Notes under the pieces: model-generated | What the model was told of the DNA's origin: nothing | Database searches by the model: none | What the model saw: the letters and a program-made list of their open reading frames with translations, nothing else | Program-made: the position numbers and the translations under genes | Part shown: positions 1 to 12,639 of the stretch, piece after piece | How positions within the stretch are numbered: the first letter of the stretch is position 1 | How the letters are laid out: every line of letters starts with the position of its first letter | NCBI GenBank assembly: GCA_964019165.1 | Contig: OZ025287.1 | Location: 6,380,844 to 6,444,843, forward strand | Length of the DNA stretch: 64,000 nucleotides | Origin: Mastigias papua | Taxonomy: Eukaryota; Cnidaria; Scyphozoa; Rhizostomeae; Mastigiidae | Direction of reading: 5' to 3'

Positions 1-1265
1 AAGTAGTTGGACTTAGAAAGCGGAACTGCTGCTATCATTCACCAGTAATTTACTAAGTCTTCAGTACTTCACAAATAATTCAGTTCACATACTACTTCAT
101 TCATGCCGTTGCAACATTTTCGCATAAAGATAGCAGGACTTTAAGTGCGTTCCTACGTCCCACTTTAGACTTTGCATATTCATTCATGTCTCGGAAAGCT
201 TGATCACAGTCATGGTAAATGACTTCACAATTTTAGTTACTTGCCTTCAGGATATGTGGCAAAATGTTTTAAATGTTATATATTTCTTCTGCAACAAATG
301 TACTACTATAGACAGGACTGTTGTCGTTACAAATAGCCAGACAGTTACACAAGCATTTTGCAGCTCTCGGCCCTCGATACCCTCGATATAGTCTCCGCAT
401 ATACAGTAATAGAACGCTGTGAACATAATTGTCATCGTTCGGGCAGGTCAAGGGTCGAGGGCCAAGGACTGCAAAGTGTTTGCGTAACTGTCTGACTATT
501 TATAAATACACCTGTAAATCGATGGCAAACAGTCAGAGTTTACAAAATGAATACTTGCAGAAGGAATATACAGTCTTTAAAACCTGTCGTCATATTTCCA
601 GAAGGCAAATAGCCAAAGTTATTAAGTCAATTTTATAAGAACATGAGCCTCAAATTTTATGGAAAATTAAGAACAAGCTTAGGCTGAAGCACTGTGTAAA
701 ACAATTTGAAACTGAAACAAAACTTCTTAAGCTGAACAATGTTGCTAAAAGTCCTCAAAACACTCAAATAATCAGAGTATAAAACAATTCATAAGTGCAC
801 CAAGACTTTTAGCAAGGATTATACATCTGTAACAATGTATACCCTTTTTCTTCTGCTAATGTTATAGAAAATAATACCCTGTTCATAAACATCTAATGTG
901 TTCTCTCATATATTGTCTAATGTCTGCATTGCATACACTCCAATAATTTAAGAACAGATTAAGAACAATTCAGCCTCAAAATTTTGGAACAATTAAGAAC
1001 AGTCAGCTTGAATCTCACTTTTACTGGTTCTTATAAAAAGAGTGTACTGGCCATGACTACGATCAAGCTTTCCTACACATGAATGAATATGCAGAGTCAA
1101 AAATGGAACCTATGAACATATTTAAGCCCTGCTATTTGTATGAGGAAATGCTGCAACAGCATGAATGAAATAGTATGTAAACTGATGTATTTGTGAAGTA
1201 CTGAAAACTTAATAAATTATTAGTGAATGATACCAGCAGTTTGGTTTCCTAGGCCTAACTACTTT
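1..1265. mobile_element. Long foldback (inverted-repeat) element, interrupted by a nested insertion
   Basis: Bases 1-400 reappear inverted in two blocks on the right, 430-636 and 1038-1265. Once the nested 638-1036 segment is removed, the two blocks form one continuous right arm. The outer part (1-225 against 1040-1265) is about 80% identical by eye; the inner part (200-390 against 430-636) is more diverged. The centre is near 415. The right end lies near CCTAACTACTT; the left end is at or just before base 1, so no target duplication can be checked. No coding capacity was seen; short ORFs in the arms are by-products of the inverted repeat. Superfamily not assigned. Confidence 0.7.
638..1036. 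mobile_element. Nested insertion in the right arm of the foldback, short TIRs
   Basis: The segment begins AAGAACATGAG and ends ACTGGTTCTT. With its flanks the termini read TTATAAGAAC and GTTCTTATAA, perfect inverted repeats of about 10 bases. It interrupts the foldback arm, which becomes continuous when this piece is left out. A motif close to CCTCAAAATTTT followed by AATTAAGAACA occurs near both ends. Because the target is palindromic (TTAT/ATAA), the exact target duplication cannot be fixed. Non-coding; superfamily unknown. Confidence 0.5.
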
Positions 1266-1269
1266 CAGT

Positions 1270-4200
1270 TGAGACATTGTCTTACTTGCAAAAGTTGCTT
1301 TGTCCACCAAATAGACATGACCAATCATAATCAAGATTATGTAATGCTCAAGTGGCATGCTGTAGTGTCTTATTAATCAATGTTTCAGACAAAGATAATT
1401 ACTTGCAATTTCAGGTTTTCATAGAATTACGTCATTTTGTTGTCTGTATAAGTTCATCTCAGCAAAAGGCTGAAATCAATATTACCTCATAGGACATTCA
1501 AAGCTGTGCTCACGGCCCTCAAATTTTAGGGGTACTAGGAGGGTTCCTGGGTTCAGGCCCTGTGGACCAGCTAGTAATAATGCTCCTAGATAAATTTACA
1601 AAAGCAAAACACTCTGCAAAAAGACAAATGCGGGACAAGTATAAAACTATAACCGGTACAGCATTTAAATTTTCCTGCTATGGTAACTTTTCTCTATAAA
1701 CACTGCAAGAAGATATAACAGGTAACTTTTTGGACAATATTCAAGTGATACTTTGCATACATATAGAAGTTAGTCAATATGCAGTTGAAATCAGTATGTA
1801 TGCTGATTACATGACAGTGAGGAGCTTTCACAGCATCAGGACAAACTTCTACTTAGGATTTTCACAAAATGATAGATGGTTGCTTTTCATTAACAATACA
1901 GGTTTTTACTATCGAAATAAGTCTTAAACTTGAAATAATGATGTAACAAAAGACATTGAACTATAAGATGCCAGATACCCATTACAAAATAACTTTGAAA
2001 GAGAAAAATACATTGCCTCAAAAACTATAGATTTGGTTCTAATCATTGGAAATATAGCACTTCTTCGTTTCCTCTGAGTGTTTTTGAATATTTCCAGTTT
2101 TATAGCAAAAATTAATGATACTATTCTTTCATTGTCTACTCTATTCTACCTGGAATGTCTGGGTTATTCCTATTAATCAGTGAGAGAAACGCTCTGATTT
2201 CAGGCAATTGAGTGTGGCACAAATGACACAATTTCTGGCCACATTTTGATCAGTATCAATGTCAATATTTTAGACTAAAATACTGTAGAATCCTGTTATG
2301 TTTGACTCTCAAGGGAGACTGAAAATTGGTCTGAGATAACAAATGTCCAAGTTAACTGAGTCTCTTAATAAGTTGGAGTGAATCCACGAGGAATGAGAAA
2401 TCAGTCAAACTAAGCAAATTTCTGATTTACCCAGGGAATGACTAGATTGGGACTTAACTGCATGGTAGAATTCCTACTTGGCAAATAGTCTTAAATGGCT
2501 TATATATTACCTGAAAAATACTTGAATACTACTCACTTCAGTAAAACCATGAGGCATCTATCCATGAGAGTTGGCACCAATGTCAAGACAATGCCAGAAC
2601 TAAGGATGTGATGTTAATTGCCAAAGTCATATACAATATGACTTTTTACCTATATTTCCTACTTGAGAGCTGTTATAGAGCACCATAAAATACTTAGGAG
2701 CATGATATGGTTAAGGAACCATGCAACTAACCAGATGCATAAAACTATGTTTCCTTTTGGAGAATATAGGCATCTGGCATAAATACTATGGCAAAAATGT
2801 CTAAGCAGGTAGCATTATAATTTCTGTTTACATGTGTTTGTCTGTTGTTCTATATATCTTAGCATAACATATATGCCATTAGTGTACAGAATCCAGAGTC
2901 AAGAGAAGAAAAGACATTTTTAGTTTATCTGTGCTATGTAATTAGAATTTACATGTTCAAACACTTCAAGATTATTTACAAAACTTTTGCATTTCTTGCT
3001 AACCAAATAATTCCAGGAGCTTTGCTTCTAGGTTCTGATATGTGCTCTACTTCTGATAGTACTATCTACATGGAGGTTTTCTGAATTCTATAGGCAAATT
3101 GCATAATCAAAGTTATGGTATGTCTAGATTACACTGGTCAACACAATTTTACAGGTCAGTAAGGTAAAAACTGTTACTAGGTAATTCTGGGGTGCTGATT
3201 ACAAAAATCAGATCTATTGTGTTTGGTTAGCTCATGTCTTTCTGACATGTGATATACCTCAAATGTGAGAATTTCTGTAACTTGCCTTTATTCTGCAAGC
3301 ATTCTAAATGTTTTAGCAGATTTAGATACCATATACGCTTAGCTTCAAATGCAGAAAGTGTTTTATAGCACAGTAGATCATAGCCAAGTTATAGAAGTAT
3401 TCTGTCAGGTATTTTTATTAGTGCTAATTGGTGGCTTCTATGTCCTTGACATAATCACTAAGTGTGTCAACTTAACTTTATTTTCTGTAAAGATATTCAT
3501 GGTGTACTGATGAAATTAGGTGTCACAGAATACTCTCATGCAGATTAGAGGTTATTTATTGACAGTTAGAAAACAAGCCTGAAATGTGCTCTTCAGTGCA
3601 TTACATGCATCAATAACGATTGGTCATTCTCCAACCATAAAGAAAAATATGATGCAATAAACACTGTATTGCTGAATATCAAATAAATGATCAGATATTT
3701 GTAGATGTATAGATGGTGGACTTCTTGCTAGGGCAACAAAGTGGCTACACAAAGTACCCATGCTTTCCTTAATATTGGGACAGTAGAGATAAAGTAAATC
3801 ACTGCATTGAAAATGACTGGCCAGTAACAGATCAACGTATTGTTGGGGAAAAGAATGTTATTGTTGAGCAATTGCTACGACATGGAAAAATAGTGTTTCC
3901 TCCTCTGCATATAAAACTAGGGCCTATAAACTCCCCTAACTGTGCCAACATTCCTAAAGGATCCCAAGGTCCCATATCAAACTTGGAACACAACAGTTAG
4001 AATATTCTTGGTAAATACTCCCAATCCAAAACAAGCCCAATATGCCTGTTTTGTAGCTGCTAAAAGGAAAATGATGTTGTTGCAAGGGAACAATGGGTTT
4101 CTGGTCTAGATACAAACTAAACTTGCCAAACCTGTGCCCAGATAAGGTGGCAAAATGTCCATCTATATCTTTCAAAACTGCTGACAAAATGAAATTCATT

Positions 4201-5780
4201 TACTATTATGTTACTTAAGAAATTTAGTTACATGTTGTATGCTGCACCATGAAACAAGGAAACTGTAGCAAATTTTGCACTTAATATCAAATTTCAACCT
4301 TACATAACTTAAACATCCTTCATCGTTAAGCTCTAGAATTTTAAAAGTATGTTCTTTAAATAGTCACCAACCAGGTAATTAGGAAATCAGCCAAAAAATA
4401 AAAGTTCTGAAAATTGCCTCTTTTTGGCACAAAGTGTTGACCATTAAAATGAGAATACCCATGAGTGATTGTGCAGAGCCATAAGAAATGCTGTAGTTTT
4501 GGTATTGATCTATCTCATATGAGTTTTCAGTGTGAACATTTGGAGAGATTCTACAGGTGTAGCAACCAGTAGAGAGCTTTCCTCAATCACAGTAGAAACA
4601 CGTTCTACACAATCTGGGAGAAATGTGAAATTACTGGATGCATTTTTGCCAATTCTGCTCTTTAACCAGTCGACAAAGGCAACTTGCAATAAAGGAGATA
4701 GTGTAGCTATAAAAAGTAATTCAGTATCTCCTCAGGTATCTAAATCTGTAGTTTTTGCTCCTGTTACAATATCTTCTTTAGGTACCAACTTATACCAAAG
4801 AACTCTTGAGCTGTGGATATTGTGATTTCATTGCCCAGAATACTTAAAAGTGATCAGTCTAGCTTGAAGTTTGAGCTGTCAGTTTTATCCTTCCTTGAAT
4901 ATACAATGATGAGTATACATTGAATGTACAAGTTGAAACCTTCAATGTGCAAAATTCGAACGATTGCAGATGTTAGATTGCACAAATAATGTCGTTAGCA
5001 AATGGGAAGAGGCTTGTTTTTGACTTCTGCCTTCGCCGACTGTCGAGGGTGTCAGTTCCGCATACACTTCAGTTCGCTGTAATATAACACACCCTCCCTA
5101 ATAATATACGCAATGCACTAGGAAGAAGGAGCTAAAGTACTGCACTTCAATCGCCATTTTCGAAACATTAAGCGCAAAGAACAATTTGTCTTGTACCCAG
5201 ACCGATAGCAACCTTGGGCATATGCGGCCTTCGAGCCTACACGGACAAAAGACGGTCTTGCTACCATAGATCAGAACAAGGGAACTCCGCAGGCTACCTG
5301 TTTAAATAACTAGCAGTATGTCTCAAAGCAAGGTTTTCAAGTATAGAAGCATAGGTATCTAGACAAGGAAAACCGACGCTTACTTTTTGTTTTTCGTATT
5401 TCCTTTTTTCCTTTCGTACATCCACAACTCTCAAAGACGCTGCGCTGTTGATTCCTAGAGCAGGTATGTTTGCACATATGTTTGAACATATGTTTGAATA
5501 CTCTCCCGTAAAGAAATTACTTGGACACTTTCGAATTTGGTTGCCAAGTCTCTATGAGACGAATTTGTTTACAAATTTCAAAAGCAATTTTTATAAAAAA
5601 AAACCCTTATCAATTGTACCTAACCGTTAACTGAAGCATCTTCAGCCTTTCGACTTACTTACTAGTAAAACAGTTTGACTTTATCGACATATGAACCGAC
5701 TCTTTAGAGAGTTTTCTGTCAAAATGGTAACGACCAATACCAAAGAGATGACTTACGAACGGAGGTTAAAACTATTCTGA
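1270..5780. other. Non-coding stretch without recognised genes
   Basis: AT-rich single-copy-looking DNA. The longest open frame, 97 codons at 4532-4825 on the plus strand, shows no family I recognise. No tRNA, repeat array or transposon terminus was identified. Confidence 0.5.
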
Positions 5781-5789
5781 ATTATTAAA

Positions 5790-6330
5790 CATCATTGGAT
5801 ACCTGAAATCTGCTGCTAGTTTGCCAAGGTCAGGAAAGGTAGATATTTTATTACGCTGTGAAGATATCGAAGTGAACCCAGGTCCTAACATTGACAAATG
5901 GGCGGATGTGCAGTTTAGGGTAACAGCCAAATCGCGTTAAATTCTATACGAAATTACTCCTTACGATGAGGAGAGTCGAAACTAACGATAAAAAGTGCGG
6001 TTCTACTTACCACTTACTTTGGGTTTGGGTTAGGGTCAGGGTTAGGGTTTTGTGCAGGGAAAGGGTCAGGGTTAGCGTCAGCGTTAGTTGTAGAATGAGC
6101 GGAAGTTTCTTAATTGACAAAGGGATTTCAATGTTGATCGAGTGAAAAATAAGGCTAAATAAGTAATTGGTAAGTAGAACCGCACTTTTTATCGTTAGTT
6201 TCGACTCTCTTCATCGTAAGGAGTAATTTCGTATAGAATTTAACGCGATTTGGCTGTTACCCTAAACTGCACATCCGCCGACAAATGTCTAAAGTTCTTT
6301 CATTGGAATTTCAATAGCATTTGTGCTAGG
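5790..6330 (+). pseudogene. LINE (CR1/L2-like) ORF2 amino-terminal fragment with a 2A-like motif, split by a MITE
   Basis: The plus-strand reading at 5848-5892 gives DILLRCEDIEVNPGPN. Within it DIEVNPGP (5863-5886) matches the 2A ribosome-skipping consensus D-[V/I]-E-x-N-P-G-P. The frame is broken by the MITE at 5901-6279. If the MITE and one copy of its target duplication are ignored, it resumes at 6281 as a stretch containing FHWNFNSICAR, the usual start of an APE-type endonuclease in CR1/L2 elements. After 6331 the frame runs into hAT-like sequence. In APE-type LINEs a 2A peptide at the start of ORF2 is known from several marine animals. Upstream sequence is too decayed to define a start; the remainder of ORF2 is absent. 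Confidence 0.7.
5893..6287. mobile_element. MITE with 120-bp TIRs, 8-bp target duplication and telomere-like core
   Basis: The element spans 5901-6279, flanked by the perfect direct repeat GACAAATG (5893-5900 and 6280-6287). Termini start GGCGGATGTGCAGTTTAGGG. The left arm (5901-6020) and right arm (6160-6279) are near-identical inverted copies; I saw one mismatch before the inner ends. The loop (6020-6090) holds degenerate GGGTTA/GGGTCA repeats. No ORF. An 8-bp duplication fits hAT or P-type transposases; the internal sequence gives no further clue. Confidence 0.9.
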
Positions 6331-6873
6331 GCGGGGGCCGCGCAACAGGGGGGCAGGGGGCCATGCCCCCCCCCCCCCACTTTTTCAGATATAAATTTTT
6401 CAGTTGGACAGATGTATGATGCTGAGTAGTTTTGTATCAGTGACATTTCTACAACCCGTAGTAATGATTTTAGTTAAAAATTAGGAGCATAGAGGAAAGA
6501 AATTTACTCCAGGCATTGGCTTTAACCATAATTTGATGCATTGGCTTTATCTAAGCCAAATTCCAGAAATTTGACTTTTTCTGAACTTGTTTGGCCAAGA
6601 ACATTTAGTTTGGTTTAGACGATTTATTTGGCTTTCTGGCTTTTATGGCTCTTTTCATTTCTATAAAAGATTAGCTCCGATATTAAAAAGTTATCATCAG
6701 CAGTAGGTTGATTATAATAAGCCTGTGACCATTGATTTTCGTTGGCTTACATTCCCTGACCTTCTGTGTGGTGACAAGAGAAAACATTACTTGTTTTTGT
6801 TGACTTTCGATATCATGCTTTCCTGTATATTTTAACCACTCTTCAAGCCATTTCTACAGCCAAAAGATCACAA

Positions 6874-7149
6874 ATGCCAAATATCGTTTTCATTTTGAAA
6901 GTTGTATTGGTCAGTGGTGCTACGACTGCGACACCTGAAAGATCATTTTCTATGGCTAGAAGAATTAAAACACAGCTACGGTCAACAATGAAACACCGGA
7001 GATTCAACTCACTTTCTATTTTAAATTCAAGCAAACCTCTTGTAGATAAGCTACAACTGGTCAAAATTGCTAATGAATTTGTTGAAAAGCGTCCAAGTCG
7101 TAGAAACGAATTTGGTTTGTTTACAGAGAGCGACTTAAAGACCCAATAG
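6874..7149 (+). pseudogene. hAT transposase carboxy-terminal dimerisation domain fragment
   Basis: A 91-codon open stretch contains TTATPERSFSMARRIKTQLRS followed by RFNSLSILN. This matches the hAT dimerisation region (A-T-x-E-R-x-F-S ... I-K-x-x-L-R-x-x-M ... R-L-x-x-L-x-x-L). The region normally ends a transposase of several hundred residues; the BED finger and the catalytic DDE part are absent, so this is a relic. It reads toward the hAT-like terminus at 7772 and stops at 7147-7149. The nested hAT begins 57 bases downstream. Confidence 0.75.
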
Positions 7150-7197
7150 CTTCAACAACTGGACAGAGACCTTAAAATTTAGGTTTCTATACTTGTT

Positions 7198-7695
<498 letters not shown>

Positions 7696-7770
7696 CGAGA
7701 ATTATAAAAATATATTATGAGATATATTCATAAGCTTGGCCCCCCACTTTTGAAATCAATGCGCGGCCCC

Positions 7771-7989
7771 TGTAGGGGTAGCATAAATTGTTAAGAGTAT
7801 AAATTCCAGAACAACCCAATTGAAGAGACGTGTATGAAATAAAATAACAGCATCAACAGAATAACAAAATGTCAACAAAACAAGTTTTCTTACCAGGCAT
7901 TAAAGTCATGAGATTAAGTGCCATGCATAAGTCATGTGAATATAAGAAATAAAGTAAATAATTAAGATGCGAATCAATGTTCTTTACAC
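7771..7989 (-). repeat. Copia 3' LTR (219 bp)
   Basis: Minus strand begins TGTAAAGAACATT directly after the purine tract AAGTAGGAG and ends CTACCCCTACA. No second LTR is in the window to confirm the boundaries. The outer end is flush with the hAT-like terminus GCGGCCCC. Confidence 0.6.
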
Positions 7990-8029
7990 TCCTACTTGAT
8001 GAACATCTTTAGAATTCATTTCATCTTGC

Positions 8030-8930
8030 TTATTCCTGAACACCAGTTAAGCAGCGCAATTTCTCAAACCGTTCTTTTCCCAGTCCTTTAGTCAGAATGT
8101 CTGCAAGCATCTTGTTTGACTCACAATATTCAACATCTATTTGTCTTCTTCGATTAGCTTCTCGAATAAAATGACATTTAAGGTCTATGTGTTTTGTTCC
8201 AGAGTGATTGCTAGGGTTCTTGGATAGAACGATTGTCCCTTGATTGTCTTCAAATAGTTTGGTTGGTTTTGGCTGTTCAACTTTCAAACTTTCTAACAGG
8301 CGCTTAAACCATATCGTTTCCTGTGTGGCAAAACGCATAGCAATGTATTCAGCCTCCGTTGAAGATAAAGCCACTATAGCTTGTCTTATACTTCTCCAGG
8401 ATATTGTGCAGCCCGCAACTTGAAATATATATCCAGAAGTTGATCTTCTTGTCTCAGTTTCTCCACCCCAATCTGCATCAACATAGCCATTCAATGTTAG
8501 ATCTTTCATGTTGCCATCATATTTCAAACAGTAGTGTAAGGTTCCTTTAAGATATCGGAATACTCTCTTTATTCCTTGCCAATGCTCTTGAGATGGGTTT
8601 GACATGAACTGACTAAGGATTCCAAAAGCTGTAGACAAATCTGATCTTGCCGCAATCGCTGCATAATTCATTAACACAATTGCAGCTTGATATTTCTTTA
8701 TATCAGTCCCCTTTATCTCCTTCTGGAAGTTTTGTATAATTCTTTCCAGATTCCAAAGGAGTAGTAACTGATCTGCAATCATACATTCCAAACCTCTTGA
8801 GTATGTTTTCTAAATAGGCTTTCTGGCTAATGCATAAAATCTTGTTCTTGCGATCACGAGTTATTTGCATCCCTAGACAAAAATGTGCCTCTCCTTGATC
8901 CTCCATGTCGAGTTTAGAGGAAAATGCCAT
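8030..8930 (-). pseudogene. Copia pol: reverse transcriptase C-terminus and RNase H, frameshifted
   Basis: Two overlapping minus-strand frames make up the end of a copia polyprotein. The upstream piece (8703-8930) shows CLGMQITRDR and AYLENILKRFGMYDC, the RT-to-RNase H connection. The downstream piece (8030-8791) carries the RNase H signatures DADWGG, STSGY, SSTEAEY, EDNQG and KHIDLK, then ADILTKGL before the stop. The frame shift falls near 8700-8790. The key acidic residues of RNase H are present, but without the RT core, integrase and gag it cannot function alone. Confidence 0.85.
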
Positions 8931-9025
8931 CTTTTCGGCTTTAAGCCTATCATATTATTTGCATCTTACCTTCTGATGTAATTTCACTCATTTTGAGATA
9001 AATTCCACTTGCTTTTAGAAATTAG

Positions 9026-9077
<52 letters not shown>
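9026..9077. repeat. (TA)n microsatellite abutting PLE-A 3' end
   Basis: About 52 bases of TA, immediately followed by the minus-strand 3' end of PLE-A copy 1 (CTTCACTATAGCACG on the plus strand). Confidence 0.95.
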
Positions 9078-9079
<2 letters not shown>

Positions 9080-9115
9080 TCACTATAGCACGAAAAAGCG
9101 GGAACATTCTTTTGG

Positions 9116-9156
9116 GATACTGACAGATTTTTTCGTCCGACACTCGTCAGAGTATG
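9116..9156 (-). ncRNA. Hammerhead ribozyme core, PLE-A copy 1
   Basis: Read on the minus strand: stem I CATACT, then CTGACGA, the stem II segment GTGTCGGAC, then GAAA, a short stem III segment, C and the return strand AGTATC. This is type I topology. Stem I has one mismatch (C opposite the first C of CATACT), and the stem III segment (AAATCTGT) is not self-complementary, so this copy looks weakened. Confidence 0.65.
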
Positions 9157-9395
9157 AAACGTCGGATAACGACCGAAAGGTGAACCGAAATATATAGTCA
9201 GATGCGGGTACACGTGATATGATGAATAATGTATCTATTTGGCCCTATGATTGGCCTCTTGGCACCTATTCACCATTGTTTACTTGAAGAGTCCAAGTGA
9301 GACAATGAACTCTTTTTGTTTACACAAGACTGGGTTTTGAGTCTTTATGTGAACTGATTCCAAAACACTTAAATAAAAGGACGATCTTGCTTACC

Positions 9396-10005
9396 CTATG
9401 ATCCGAAAATTATCGTCTGAATATATTTTAGAGCATTCTGGGTTTTAATGAGATGTTGTCCTATGGCCGAATCACTTTTCATTTTAGAATTAGAGTTTTT
9501 ACACATAAGGGGTGGCTGTTCCCTTATTATAGTGTGTTTCTTCCTGATGCTCATGGGTACATGTTGTTTTATTCTGTCTGCTAGTCTCTGCGTAGTGCGC
9601 CTTACGTACCGAGCTTCACATCGGTACGAAAATTCGTAAACTACACAACGTGTTTGAGTTGTAGGAACGCTATCTTTTTTAGCAGATGGTAGCATGACCT
9701 TAGTATTGTAGACCACACGAGGTTTCACAGCATAGAAGCAAGATGTACTGGCTTTATTAATTTGGTTTTAACAGTTTGATGAAACATTTCCAAGCAAGGG
9801 AAATTCTCGGTCACTTTTCAGGAGCAAACTGTTTTTCTGATGAAATGTTGGCTAGTTTTTCCTTAATGCAAGAAACAAGGACATCTTCTGGATATCCATT
9901 GTCAATGAGCAGTTGCTTTATTGTGCCAAGCTCAGAATCTAACTTGGTTCTAGAGCAAATCATCAGTGCCTTGTGAACTAAAGTTTGTATAAAGTTGATT
10001 TTCCT
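9396..10005 (-). pseudogene. PLE-A RT thumb plus GIY-YIG endonuclease, frameshifted
   Basis: Minus strand. The first part (10005 down to 9811) contains [20 protein letters not shown] and a following YPEDVL motif, typical of the end of PLE reverse transcriptases. The frame is broken between 9811 and 9728 and resumes as the endonuclease part (9728-9396) with CVVYEFSYRCEARYVRRTTQ, then RIKQHV and a Cys/His-containing tail. In GIY-YIG enzymes the second motif is usually Y-[I/V]-G; here it is YVR. The same change is present in copy 2, so it was inherited rather than acquired separately. Confidence 0.8.
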
Positions 10006-10013
10006 AGATCCTT

Positions 10014-10110
10014 CTGACGAGTGTCGGACGAAAAATTCTGTCTGTATGCTAAAAGAATGTTTCTGCTTTTTCGTGCTATAGTGAAGTTCTGTAGTACCAA
10101 CAGACTTTTC
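10014..10110 (+). ncRNA. Truncated hammerhead core and PLE-A tail, inverted relative to the ORF
   Basis: Plus strand: CTGACGA (10014-10020), GTGTCGGAC, GAAA (10030-10033), then the PLE-A tail to CAGACTTTTC. The 5' stem I strand (CATACT in other copies) is replaced by unrelated sequence (GATCCTT), so this copy lacks stem I. It marks the inverted junction of PLE-A copy 1. Confidence 0.6.
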
Positions 10111-11273
<1,163 letters not shown>

Positions 11274-11687
11274 TGTAGTATATTGGTGTTCTATGTCTTA
11301 GGTGAATCTGTGTTGTTTGTCGTGTCGCTTTACTTTTGATGTTGCGTTTTGGAATGGAGTACTTGTGTTAATTCCTGTTATGTATGTAACTCGCTTGTAG
11401 TGTCAGTATCACCCTTTCTTGGCGATATGTTTGTCCCTGTCAACGTGTATTGTACTTTGACGTAACGAATGTTGCATAGTACTTACGATTATATTATGTG
11501 TGTTTTAGTTTTTGATTCAGTCAGTCAGTTAGTTCAATTCAGTCTTGCAGCTATAAAGAAAAGAGCACACACGCATAGAAGTTTCTCTCTGTTGTTTCTA
11601 ACTTAGGCCTAGGCCTATGGCCTGGGCTTGAAGGCTCAAACATAGAAGACTTGCCGGCCACCGAAGTGAGACCCCTTGTACGTTACA
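11274..11687 (+). repeat. TRIM 5' LTR
   Basis: Begins TGTAGTATATTGG and ends CGTTACA. TATAAAGAAAAGAGCACAC inside could be the promoter. It is repeated with few changes at 12207-12628. Confidence 0.9.
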
Positions 11688-12206
11688 AATTTGGTGACAG
11701 GAGTAAGAGGTATTACATTTTATGCTGCGGTGGAGGATGATTCGTGATTTGCGGGAGGACAGCTTATTTGTTAAGTACTGTTTACATCCTTTTTGACTTT
11801 CGACTTTGTTACAAATATGAGTGCTATATGCTGAAAATACAGTGACTACTATCTCCGTTTGGTTTTGTGTACATCTGAGTTGATATATGCTGCTCTCACT
11901 CCTACTAATCACATACACCGCCAAGTTCAGAGGGTCCGCAAAGACGTTCGTTTATTGTAGCAGTTTAGAGTTTGCTGGCCATGGAGTAGTTGCAGCTGAA
12001 GAGCTAAGAAGAAGCTTTCGTTAGGACTTTTTTTATTTTTGCAAAGATGCTACCCAACTGGAAACACTATGCAGCGTTGTTGGCACCTTGTTTTCCAGTC
12101 AGTCTTCGGACCCTAGTATTCTTTGACCATTTTATGTTATGTCTTGCTTGGACTCAATGAACTCTTCATCGTTGTAATATTACTCTTAGTTTAAAGGAAG
12201 GGATGG

Positions 12207-12628
12207 TGTAGCATATTGGTGTTCTATGTCTTAGGTGAATCTGTGTTGTATGTCGTGTCGCTTTACTTTTGATGTTGCGTTTTGGAATGGAGTATTTGTG
12301 TTAATTCCTGTTATGTATGTAACTCGCTTGTAGTGTCAGTATCACCCTTTCTTGGCGATATGTTTGTCCCTGTCAACGTGTATTGTACTTTGACGTAACG
12401 AATGTTGTATAATACTTACGATTATATTATGCATGTTTTAGTATTTGATTCAGTCAGTTAGTTAGTTAATCAGTTCAATTCAGTCTTGCAGCTATAAAGA
12501 AAAGAGCACACACGCATAGAAGTTTCTCTCTGTTGTTTCTAACTTAGGCCTAGGCCTATGGCCTGGGCTTGAAGGCTCAAACATCGAAGGCTTGCCGGCC
12601 ACCGAAGAGAGACCCCTTGCACGTTACA
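12207..12628 (+). repeat. TRIM 3' LTR
   Basis: Begins TGTAGCATATTGG directly after the purine tract and ends CGTTACA. It has an extra TTAG-type repeat unit compared with LTR1, which accounts for part of the length difference. Confidence 0.9.
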
Positions 12629-12639
12629 TTTTGAATGGA

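Larger units (their letters stand above)
7771..8930 (-). mobile_element. Ty1/copia LTR retrotransposon, 3' part (RT end, RNase H, PPT, LTR)
   Basis: On the minus strand the order is reverse transcriptase end, RNase H, a purine tract (7990-7998, AAGTAGGAG on the minus strand) and an LTR-like segment (7771-7989) that begins TGTAAAG and ends CCTACA. TG...CA termini and a purine tract just before the LTR are standard. The 5' two thirds (gag, protease, integrase, first LTR) are missing; similarity ends near 8940, about 90 bases before the TA array and PLE-A. Confidence 0.75.
9078..10110 (-). mobile_element. Penelope-like element family A, copy 1, with inverted ribozyme ends
   Basis: Minus-strand order: RT thumb fragment, GIY-YIG endonuclease, 3' UTR, hammerhead core (9116-9156), tail ending at the TA array. 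At the other side (10014-10110) an inverted copy of the ribozyme-tail block runs on the plus strand and ends ...CAACAGACTTTTC at the next TA array. Both ends of the insertion are therefore the same terminal block facing outward. The RT catalytic core is missing (5' truncation). Tail blocks such as GCACGAAAAAGCGGGAACAT are shared with units at 19.6, 30.3 and 31.0 kb. Confidence 0.85.
11274..12628 (+). mobile_element. TRIM: miniature non-autonomous LTR retrotransposon
   Basis: Two direct LTRs (11274-11687 and 12207-12628), both TGTAG...GTTACA, enclose only 519 bases with no coding capacity. Immediately after LTR1 is TTTGGTGACAGGAG, in the place of a primer-binding site. Immediately before LTR2 is the purine tract AAAGGAAGGGATGG. 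The flanks give a TTTT (possibly ATTTT) target duplication. The LTRs differ at few positions by eye (for example TGTTTGTCG against TGTATGTCG), so the insertion is fairly young. Movement would need gag-pol supplied by another element. Confidence 0.9.

Noticed and set aside
4532..4825. 97-codon plus-strand frame
   Set aside because: No recognisable family, no splice context, and composition like its non-coding surroundings.
6020..6090. Interstitial telomere array
   Set aside because: The GGGTTA-like units are few and degenerate and are entirely inside the loop of a MITE.
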